DNA of 51,541 nucleotides from Streptomyces acidicola (lineage in GTDB: Bacteria > Actinomycetota > Actinomycetes > Streptomycetales > Streptomycetaceae), in contig NZ_VMNX01000039.1 of the NCBI RefSeq assembly GCF_009377235.1, forward strand, positions 1 through 51,541. The letters are read 5' to 3'. The stretch's first letter is position 1, and every line of letters starts with the position of its first letter. This document shows positions 33,874 to 40,642 of the stretch, piece after piece. The notes beneath the pieces are model-generated. The model saw only the letters and a program-made list of their open reading frames with translations, was not told where the DNA came from and searched no databases. The position numbers and the translations under genes are program-made.

Positions 33874-35505
33874 ATGTCCGTCACAGCTGAGACGCCGAGA
33901 CCCGCAACGCGCCGCGGAAAGCAGGGAGCCGGAAGGGGGGTCGTGCTCGGGACCGTGCTGGCGCTGATCGCCTTCGTCCCGTCGGCCGCCGCAAGCGCGC
34001 AGACCGCCGCCCCGGCCACCAGCACGATCGCCTGGACCACGCAGGACGTGGCGCCCGGCGTCCAGGTCCGCACCGGGGTCCTGAGCAATCCCGACGCCGC
34101 CGGTGTGTGGACGGTCACCGTCCAGGCACCGGCCGTCAACCGTCTTAGCGGCGCGGCCACTTGGGCTCCTCTCGGGGACCGCGACTGGGCCGACGCCACC
34201 GCCGGACGGCTGCGGGCGACCGGGTTCGAACCGCGGCTGGAACGGGTGGAGTGGGACCAGTACTCCGACACACCGCGCGGCACGATGGGCTGGCAGGTCA
34301 GGATCGGGCGGTACGCCACCCAGGCCGAGGCGGGCACGCTCAACTCCGCGGTGTCTGCGGCCGGTTTCCGTACCTCCGTCGAGTGGACGGGCTATGACGG
34401 CCGGCAGAGCGCCGACGCGGAACGCATCCATGTCGCCGTCGTCGATCCGGCCCGACTGCGGGGCACGATCGAGGTCAGCGACGGCGGTGACGTCGCCGAC
34501 CGGGAGAAGACCTCCACGGTGGCCGCCCGACTCGGCTCCCTGGTCGGCGTCAACGGCGGATTCTTCATCACGTCGGATGGGGACGGCGTCCAGGGCACCA
34601 TGGCCGGCCTGTCCGCCGTGCACGGCGAACTGGAGTCGATGGCGGTCGGCTCACGCGCGGCACTGATCCTTGAGGACGGCGGTCGGCGCCCGCGCGTCGC
34701 GGACCTGTCCACCACCGTCACCGTGCGCGCCGGCTCCGCCACCTACGCGGTTCAGGGCATCAACCGGGTCCCGGGCAAGCTGCGCAACTGCGGCCGTCCC
34801 GGCGCCGTCCCCACCGAACGGCCCCGCCACGACACCACCTGCACCCTCGCGGACGACCTGGTGAAGTTCACCCCAGCGTTCCGGGCCCAACTACCCACCG
34901 GCACGGGCGTCCAGGTGGTCCTGGACAAGCGCGGTGTCGTCCTCTCCCGCAGTGACCGGGGCGGCTCGGTACCCGCGGAAGGATCGGTGCTCCAGGGCAC
35001 CGGGGCGGCAGCCGCCTGGCTCACCGAGCACGCCGACATCGGCCGGCGTCTGACGGTGCACGAGGTCGTCCGGGACGCCTCGGGGCGCGAGGTCGAGCTC
35101 GGGCCTGACGACAGCATCGTCAGCGCGGCACCCACTCTGGTGGAGGACGGCCGCGTCCACATCGATGCCGCCACCGAGGGCACCCTCGACCCGCTCGACC
35201 TCTCCTTCGGGTTCGCGTGGTCCAACGTGCGCCAGCCCCGCACCCTGGCCGGCGTCGACCGCCATGGGCGGCTCCTGCTGGTGACCGTCGACGGCCGTCG
35301 GCCCGGCGTCAGCGAGGGCTTCACACTCGCCGAGGCCGCCGAGTTCATGCGCTCCCTCGGCGCCGTGCAGGCCCTCAACCTCGACGGCGGCGGCTCCACG
35401 GCGATGGCGGTCAACGGCGTCCTCGCCAACACCACGTCCGACGCGACCGGCGAGCGTGCCGTCGGTGACACGATCCAGGTCCTGCCGGGCACCGGCCGGG
35501 ACTGA
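33874..35505 (+). CDS. Secreted phosphodiester glycosidase family protein (NAGPA domain)
   Basis: The 543-residue protein has a signal sequence (VVLGTVLALIAFVPSAAASA), then a SPOR-like repeat region (WQVRIGRYATQAEAGTLNSA), and a C-terminal catalytic-type domain. Conserved parts of the NAGPA family are VGVNGGFFITSDGDGVQGTM, FGFAWSNVRQPRTLAGVDRH and ALNLDGGGSTAMAVNG. The eukaryotic relative removes GlcNAc from phosphodiesters; bacterial members may act on cell-wall or polysaccharide phosphodiesters. ATG 33874 follows GGAGAGG. No partner genes are adjacent. Confidence 0.88.
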   Translation: MSVTAETPRPATRRGKQGAGRGVVLGTVLALIAFVPSAAASAQTAAPATSTIAWTTQDVAPGVQVRTGVLSNPDAAGVWTVTVQAPAVNRLSGAATWAPLGDRDWADATAGRLRATGFEPRLERVEWDQYSDTPRGTMGWQVRIGRYATQAEAGTLNSAVSAAGFRTSVEWTGYDGRQSADAERIHVAVVDPARLRGTIEVSDGGDVADREKTSTVAARLGSLVGVNGGFFITSDGDGVQGTMAGLSAVHGELESMAVGSRAALILEDGGRRPRVADLSTTVTVRAGSATYAVQGINRVPGKLRNCGRPGAVPTERPRHDTTCTLADDLVKFTPAFRAQLPTGTGVQVVLDKRGVVLSRSDRGGSVPAEGSVLQGTGAAAAWLTEHADIGRRLTVHEVVRDASGREVELGPDDSIVSAAPTLVEDGRVHIDAATEGTLDPLDLSFGFAWSNVRQPRTLAGVDRHGRLLLVTVDGRRPGVSEGFTLAEAAEFMRSLGAVQALNLDGGGSTAMAVNGVLANTTSDATGERAVGDTIQVLPGTGRD

Positions 35506-35947
35506 CCCCGACCGAGTGGGGCGGTGCTCCGCCGGCGACCACCTCTGTCGTGGGCCGGCGCGGGTGCCGCCCCGTCGCCGTACCACCGGAGCTTGTCGCA
35601 GGCGTCGGGACACCCGACGTGGACGACTCGACGCGCCTGTGGATCACCGCCAGGACGGCCTGCCTCGTCCACGCACGGGTGGAACAGCCGCGGGATCTCC
35701 CGGTTCTCCACGAGCGTGGTGTGCAGAGCGTTCGACTCACATCGCTGGAGTCGCTCCATCCACTCCTGGACGTACAACTGGGCCGCTCGATGGTGACGGT
35801 GGCGTTGGTGACGGTGGCGTTCCATGCGGCGTCGGCGACACCGCTGCTCGGCTCGGTGTAGAGGACGAAGCGGGCGAAGCCCTTGGCCGGGTCGGTCAGG
35901 CTGAGCTTGAAATGCGTATAGGTCGACTCGGCTCCCCTTCAGCGGTA
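35506..35947. other. 442-nt gap with a decayed minus-strand gene end
   Basis: A reverse-strand fragment is described at 35759-35935. To its left, another reverse frame (EWMERLQRCESNALHTTLVE) continues to about 35590 and may be part of the same decayed gene after a frameshift. No intact gene is seen. Confidence 0.35.
35759..35935 (-). pseudogene. Fragment of a possible secreted protein
   Basis: One minus frame reads TYTHFKLSLTDPAKGFARFV, then LYTEPSSGVADAAWNATVTN. It looks like a beta-rich extracellular domain, with no start codon and a stop just upstream. I do not recognise the family. Confidence 0.3.
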
Positions 35948-36937
35948 TCAGGGGGTTCTACGCCGCAGCCATCCCAGCAGGCCGCGTGGTTTCTCCGGAT
36001 CCTCGCCCAGGTGGGAGGGCGCCCCGCATGCCGGTTCTCCCGACCGTACGGCACTCGTTGCCCGCACCAACGGCGCTCCATGCTGTGCCCCACCCGGCGA
36101 CGGTGTCTTCGGCCCAGGGCGTGGCGCCGGCCGGTGCTCGCGGGCCTCGGCGACGGTCTGGCGAAGATCGGACCGCAGCCAGTCGATCTCGTCGGGGTAT
36201 TCGGCCGTCATGATTTTCGCGGCGACCTGCGCGGCCGGTGAGTCGGGAGCGCCGTGGGCCGACTGCGCAGGTCGGAGGCGGTTCAGGTACGCGCGCTCGT
36301 AGGGGTCCCGGACGATCTCCGCGACCTCGACCGGGTCGAGGAGGGACGCCACGCCCGCGGCCCGCGCCCAGGGATCCTCGGCCTGGCGCAGCAGGAAGCC
36401 GAGGTGGCGTCCCCGCCAGTTACGGGGGCGGAGGTCCAGGCCCTCATCCAACTGGTCGCGCAGGCATTCCGGCGTACGTCCGGTCAGGAACGGGGCGTTC
36501 TCCTCGTCCGCTGCGAACTGCCGGATTTCCTCCGCGAGATACAGCCAGACCACCGCGCGATAACGGTTCAGATAGAACTTGACGGGTGCCACTTGACCCA
36601 AGCGGGCGAGGCGAGTGAACCGTGCGGTCGTCACGTCCAACAGGGCCGCGCCGTCAGAGGTGCCCACCACCCTGACGCGCTCCCTCAGCGTTTCGGGAAA
36701 GCCGCTCTCGGAACTCACCCGGTCGATCTCCGCCCTGGTGACGCGGAGGCCTCCGCCTCCGTCATCGGCCACGGTGCGGATACATCCCATGTGGACGGCG
36801 AGGTCGAACTCTCCCCGCTTCAGCCCCAGCTCCCGTGCGGCGCGGCTCCCTGAGAGCGAGATGCCGCGTACCCGGGGGCGGGCCGGGCCGACGGGCACGA
36901 TGGCCGTGACGGAGTGGGTGACGGTGTTTCCGGACAT
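35948..36937 (-). CDS. DUF6397 family protein
   Basis: The 329-residue protein carries SRAARELGLKRGEFDLAVHM near residue 30, then VTTARFTRLARLGQVAPVKF and YLNRYRAVVWLYLAEEIRQF, which recall a Streptomyces family annotated DUF6397. The first blocks look like helix-turn-helix-type elements, so DNA binding is possible but not shown. GGGGGAG lies 7 nt before ATG 36937. The C-terminus is basic and proline-rich, ending LGWLRRRTP. It is followed upstream by a roadblock gene on the same strand. Confidence 0.7.
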   Translation of the reverse strand: MSGNTVTHSVTAIVPVGPARPRVRGISLSGSRAARELGLKRGEFDLAVHMGCIRTVADDGGGGLRVTRAEIDRVSSESGFPETLRERVRVVGTSDGAALLDVTTARFTRLARLGQVAPVKFYLNRYRAVVWLYLAEEIRQFAADEENAPFLTGRTPECLRDQLDEGLDLRPRNWRGRHLGFLLRQAEDPWARAAGVASLLDPVEVAEIVRDPYERAYLNRLRPAQSAHGAPDSPAAQVAAKIMTAEYPDEIDWLRSDLRQTVAEAREHRPAPRPGPKTPSPGGAQHGAPLVRATSAVRSGEPACGAPSHLGEDPEKPRGLLGWLRRRTP

Positions 36938-37073
36938 GACGGTTCTCCCCCGTGCGATGACGTGCCGGCGCTGGTCTGCGCTCGCATCGGAAAAAACCGT
37001 AGCCGTTTTGCCGGACATCGCGGCAAGCCTGTGGATAACTCCTCCGACCTCAGCGAACCCGCAGGTCAGAGGT

Positions 37074-37475
37074 CTATGGCGCACGTTCGGGCTGGCGCAC
37101 ATCCAGGCCGAGGTGCTCTCCGACGCGGTTCACGAGCAGAGTCATCTCGTAGGCGACCTGACCGATGTCGACTTCCGCGGCGCTGAGCACGCACAGACAG
37201 CTGCCCTCTCCCGCCGCGGTGACGAACAGCACCGCGTCGTCGAACTCGACCATGGTCTGACGCACGTGACCGGCACCGAAGTGGCGACCGGAACCCTTGG
37301 CGAGGCTGTGCAGTCCGGAGGAGACGGCGGCGAGGTGTTCGGCATCCTCGCGTTTCAGCCCCGAACTCGCTCCGGTGACGAGCCCGTCACTCGACAGCAC
37401 CATGGCATGCCGTACCTGTTCGACGCGCTCGGTCAGGTCGTCCAACAGCCAGCCCAGTCCCGCGTTCTGCGGCAT
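37074..37475 (-). CDS. Roadblock/LC7 domain protein (CvnB-like)
   Basis: The 133-residue protein is a single roadblock/LC7 domain: LGWLLDDLTERVEQVRHAMV, LSSDGLVTGASSGLKREDAE and VEFDDAVLFVTAAGEGSCLC. It resembles CvnB of the Streptomyces conservons, which work with a sensor kinase-like protein (CvnA), a DUF742 protein (CvnC) and a small GTPase (CvnD). None of these is intact here, although a CvnD-like end lies at 38011-38148. GGGGAG lies 7 nt before ATG 37475. Confidence 0.85.
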   Translation of the reverse strand: MPQNAGLGWLLDDLTERVEQVRHAMVLSSDGLVTGASSGLKREDAEHLAAVSSGLHSLAKGSGRHFGAGHVRQTMVEFDDAVLFVTAAGEGSCLCVLSAAEVDIGQVAYEMTLLVNRVGEHLGLDVRQPERAP

Positions 37476-37571
37476 GTTCAGTTCTCCCCGTGGTGTCGTT
37501 TCCCCCCTGGCCGGAGGATCCGACGCATCAGCCTCCCCCACCTCCGTCGTCCGGGCAAGCAAGATGAGTAC

Positions 37572-38000
37572 ATGGCGCAGAAGATGACCGACGAGCAATG
37601 GCGGGCCTTCGTTTCACACGGGACCCGCACCGGCAAACTCTCGACCGTTCGCGCTGACGGGCGGCCACACGTCGCCCCGATCTGGTTCTTGGTGGACGGT
37701 GACGACGTGGTTTTCAACACCGGCCAGGACACCGTGAAGGGGCGGAATCTGGCCAGGGACGGCCGGGTCGCCCTGTGCGTGGACGACGACCGGCCTCCGT
37801 ACGACTTCGTCGTACTTGAGGGGCGGGCCGAGTTGTCGGAGGATCTCGACGAGGTCCGGCACTGGGCCACGCGGATCGGCGGGCGCTACATGGGTGAGGA
37901 CCGTGCCGAGGAGTTCGGTGCCCGCAACGGCGTTCCGGGTGAGCTCCTCGTCCGCGTACGGATCGACAAGGTCCTGGGGTACGCGCGCGTGGCGGACTAG
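37572..38000 (+). CDS. PPOX-class F420-dependent enzyme
   Basis: The 142-residue protein has the split-barrel flavin/F420 fold: KLSTVRADGRPHVAPIWFLV, DDVVFNTGQDTVKGRNLARD and VLEGRAELSEDLDEVRHWAT. Members use F420 or FMN to reduce diverse substrates or biliverdin. ATG 37572 is listed; ATG 37584 (MTDEQW) is also possible. It is divergent from the roadblock gene, and no partner is obvious. Confidence 0.85.
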   Translation: MAQKMTDEQWRAFVSHGTRTGKLSTVRADGRPHVAPIWFLVDGDDVVFNTGQDTVKGRNLARDGRVALCVDDDRPPYDFVVLEGRAELSEDLDEVRHWATRIGGRYMGEDRAEEFGARNGVPGELLVRVRIDKVLGYARVAD

Positions 38001-38010
38001 GGACCCGTTG

Positions 38011-38148
38011 TCAGCCCACGGAGTCCGGCAGCCGGTTGGTGTGCATCCGCGCGGCGTACTCGACGAGCCGTATCAGCACCTCGTTCCCGGAATCGCGGTC
38101 GCGGGCGTCGTAGAGGACCACGGGTGCTCCCCGGTCGAGGTCGGTGAG
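38011..38148 (-). pseudogene. C-terminal fragment of a CvnD-like GTPase
   Basis: The minus strand reads SLTDLDRGAPVVLYDARDRD followed by SGNEVLIRLVEYAARMH, up to a TGA at 38011-38013. This matches the end of conservon ATP/GTP-binding proteins (CvnD), whose last motif is DARDRxSxxxVLIxLVEyA. A stop precedes it and no start exists, so it is a remnant of about 45 residues. Together with the neighbouring roadblock gene it suggests a decayed conservon. Confidence 0.6.
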
Positions 38149-38161
38149 GGATCATGCGGAC

Positions 38162-38761
38162 ATGAGCGACGACCACACACACGTCCAGGAGTTCTTCACG
38201 GCGCGCGCGGCCGACTGGGACAGGCGGTTCCCCGACGACGGTCCCGCGTACGCGGCCGCGGTCTCCGAGCTCGGGCTCCGTTCGGGCGACCGCGTGCTGG
38301 ACGCGGGCTGCGGCACCGGACGGGCCCTGCCACTGCTGCGTGCGGCCGTGGGACCCACCGGAGTCGTTCTCGGGGCCGACCTGACGCCGGCCATGCTGGA
38401 AGCAGCGGTCCGGGCGGGACGGGACCGTGACGGGCAGTTGCTCCTCACCGACGTGGCCGCCCTGCCGCTGCACACGGAGTCGCTGGACGCGGTGTTCGCG
38501 GCGGGGCTCATCGCGCACCTGCCGAATCCCACCGAGAACCTGCGGGAGTTGGCACGGGTGGTGCGCCCCGGTGGCACGCTGGCGCTTTTCCACCCGATCG
38601 GCAGGGCAGCGCTGGCGGCACGGCAGGGGCGTCGGATCACCCCGGACGATCTGCGTGCGGAGGCCAACCTGGGGCCGCTGCTCGCGGGGGCGGGCTGGCG
38701 GATGACGTCTTACGTGGACGCGGATGACCGGTTCCTGGCGCTGGCCGAACGCGACGGCTGA
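38162..38761 (+). CDS. Class I SAM-dependent methyltransferase
   Basis: The 199-residue enzyme has motif I VLDAGCGTGRALPLL, GADLTPAMLEAA (acidic residue binding the ribose), and LPNPTENLRELARVVRPGGT, with the post-motif loop of methyltransferase type 11. Substrate unknown. ATG 38162 follows a weak ribosome site. The start lies directly beside the CvnD-like remnant. Confidence 0.85.
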   Translation: MSDDHTHVQEFFTARAADWDRRFPDDGPAYAAAVSELGLRSGDRVLDAGCGTGRALPLLRAAVGPTGVVLGADLTPAMLEAAVRAGRDRDGQLLLTDVAALPLHTESLDAVFAAGLIAHLPNPTENLRELARVVRPGGTLALFHPIGRAALAARQGRRITPDDLRAEANLGPLLAGAGWRMTSYVDADDRFLALAERDG

Positions 38762-38892
38762 GCCCTGCCTGCCCGGGTCCGGGGTGCCCGCTGCACCACG
38801 CAGGCCCTCTTCTTTCGCCGAAGCTGCAACTTTACGTTGAGTTGGAGCACTTGTGCGATCAGCGACATCGACGCAGGGGGAAGGCAGCCCAC

Positions 38893-39189
38893 ATGTTCGG
38901 CAGGCTCCGCACATCATTCGGCAGATTCGTCAGTTCCATGCGCGTGGACGTCGTCACCAGCGAGGACCAACGCCCGCGCAACCTCTTCGAGGCTGCCGCG
39001 GCGTATGTCTCGGCGTGCGCCGAGGACGATCAGGACCGCATCGACGAAGCCGCGACGTGGGTGTCACCCGAAGCGCTGTCATTCGGGGTGAACGAGTTGG
39101 CATGCCGGGCTGTCATCGCGCTCGCTCGGGAGCGCGACGAGTCGCCCCGGACGGTGGCGCGGGATCTCCTCGGACTGCCCGCCGCCTGA
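38893..39189 (+). CDS. Small conserved-looking hypothetical protein
   Basis: A 98-residue helical protein: FGRLRTSFGRFVSSMRVDVV at the start, ACAEDDQDRIDEAATWVSPE in the middle and ARERDESPRTVARDLLGLPA at the end. No Cys-metal motif, signal or membrane segment is seen. GGGGGAAGG precedes ATG 38893. Normal codon use and a good ribosome site support a real gene; the family is not recognised. Confidence 0.6.
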   Translation: MFGRLRTSFGRFVSSMRVDVVTSEDQRPRNLFEAAAAYVSACAEDDQDRIDEAATWVSPEALSFGVNELACRAVIALARERDESPRTVARDLLGLPAA

Positions 39190-39324
39190 CCGAGTGGCGG
39201 CGTACGGCCCATTCGTCCCGGCCCGCAGGGCGGCCGTAGCTCCACTCGGAGCTTCGCACTCGTGACAAGCACCTTCCGGGCACATTAGGGTGCGCCGACG
39301 GACGAGAGCGATGGGGAGGCTGGG

Positions 39325-40167
39325 ATGGCCGGGACGGACGAGGATGCCGTCGCCGCCGGGGACGACGACGCACTCTATGTGCTGACAGCGGTGCTGCTGA
39401 CGCCGGCGCAGTTCCCCAGCGTGCTGGGCGACGACTATCCGGAGGCCTGCGCCGCACTGGACCTCGCCCCGCTCGCCGACGGGTACGGCCTCGTGCTGGG
39501 CCAGGACGGCGACGGGGCGCGCTGGACGGTCGTCGTCGACGACGTGTCACTGGTGGCCGTGGCCATCGCGTCGTGGGACTGCGGCATGGAGTACGACCTG
39601 TCGCCGGACGAGCGGTCGGTCGTGGCCGCGCTGCCCGGCTGGCCCCTCGCGGTGGCCGTGGCGGCGCCCAATGTGCCCGCTCCGCACGATCCCGCGCCGG
39701 AGATAGCCGAGCGGCCACCGCTGTGCCCACCGAACTCCGAGGTCTGGGGTCCTGCCCAGCGGCGTCTCGGAGCCGACGAGATCGCGCTCCAGTGGGCCAT
39801 CTGGCGGGAGCAGATCGACGACGACACGTTTGTGAACCGGGAGGGCGGCGATGCGGTCGGCACCCCGGAGCCCCAGGACGATACCGGACAAAGCAGCACT
39901 CGCAGCAGCATCCGCCGTGTCCTCGCCGAGGTGCGCGCGTACGTGGACACGCCGCCACCGCTGGGGCGCGTGCGCTCGTCCTTCGCGCCGGGCGAGGCCC
40001 GGACCCTCCGTGCCGACGGCCCTGGCTGGTCCATGGTGGCCAGGACCGACGACATCGCCTTCCTCCTCCTCGACGAGGAGCCCGGTGAGGTACTGCCGGT
40101 AGGGCGGGGGCCGGAGCTGCCCGGGCTTCTGGAATCCCTCGACAAGATCGCCGTACGCCCCAACTGA
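39325..40167 (+). CDS. Hypothetical acidic protein
   Basis: The 280-residue acidic protein begins MAGTDEDAVAAGDDDALYVL. It has WDCGMEYDLSPDERSVVAAL in the middle and ends GPGWSMVARTDDIAFLLLDE, then EPGEVLPVGRGPELPGLLES. No signal peptide or membrane segment is visible. I do not recognise the family. Steady GC3 and length argue for a real gene. It ends convergent with a small membrane protein, with a strong hairpin between. Confidence 0.75.
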   Translation: MAGTDEDAVAAGDDDALYVLTAVLLTPAQFPSVLGDDYPEACAALDLAPLADGYGLVLGQDGDGARWTVVVDDVSLVAVAIASWDCGMEYDLSPDERSVVAALPGWPLAVAVAAPNVPAPHDPAPEIAERPPLCPPNSEVWGPAQRRLGADEIALQWAIWREQIDDDTFVNREGGDAVGTPEPQDDTGQSSTRSSIRRVLAEVRAYVDTPPPLGRVRSSFAPGEARTLRADGPGWSMVARTDDIAFLLLDEEPGEVLPVGRGPELPGLLESLDKIAVRPN

Positions 40168-40179
40168 GCCCTCATCGAG

Positions 40180-40204
40180 CACCGGCCCGCGCTGCGGGCC
40201 GGTG
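40180..40204. terminator. Bidirectional terminator hairpin
   Basis: CACCGGCCCGC and GCGGGCCGGTG form a perfect 11-bp stem with a 3-nt loop (GCT). It lies between the convergent stops at 40167 and 40210. Confidence 0.8.
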
Positions 40205-40209
40205 ACCGC

Positions 40210-40398
40210 TCAGCGGCCGAGCTCCTTGCGCGAGACGCGGCGAAGCCTGCGCCGCTGCGAGGGGTCCAGCGTGAGGTACGCGGCTGCCGGGATCCCCAGC
40301 ACTATCAGGAGGTTGGCCCAGAAGGGGAAGGGCAGCAGGATCAACAGGATGATCCCGATGGCCACACCCCCTGCGGCGATCTTCGCGTTCTTCGACAT
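40210..40398 (-). CDS. Small membrane protein
   Basis: The 62-residue protein has a hydrophobic stretch from about residue 6 to 42 (IAAGGVAIGIILLILLPFPF, then WANLLIVLGIPAAAYLTL), which could be two short membrane helices, and a basic tail RRRLRRVSRKELGR that should face the cytoplasm. GGAGG lies 8 nt before ATG 40398. Function unknown; it is upstream and divergent from the SNF2 gene. Confidence 0.75.
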   Translation of the reverse strand: MSKNAKIAAGGVAIGIILLILLPFPFWANLLIVLGIPAAAYLTLDPSQRRRLRRVSRKELGR

Positions 40399-40642
40399 CT
40401 CCGTCGCCTCCTTCGCGGCCACTGCCGCTCTCTGTCCTGACAACGGGTCCGCGCTTCGGGCAGTTCCAGGTCCCGACCCTGATGTGCCCCTGATGGAACC
40501 CTGATGCACCCCCTAGGTCCGCAGAAGCGCCCCGCGAGGCCTCGCACCTTCTAGCCGTCCCGCCGTCTCCCGGAAGCACCGGAGTGCTGTATCCTCGGCG
40601 GCTCGACTCCAGTAGTCAAATTTGAGGAACAACGCCATCACT

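Noticed and set aside
33874..35505. A biosynthetic gene cluster around the ABM, SDR, sulfotransferase and methyltransferase genes
   Set aside because: The genes are scattered over many kilobases on both strands, with no core synthase gene between them.
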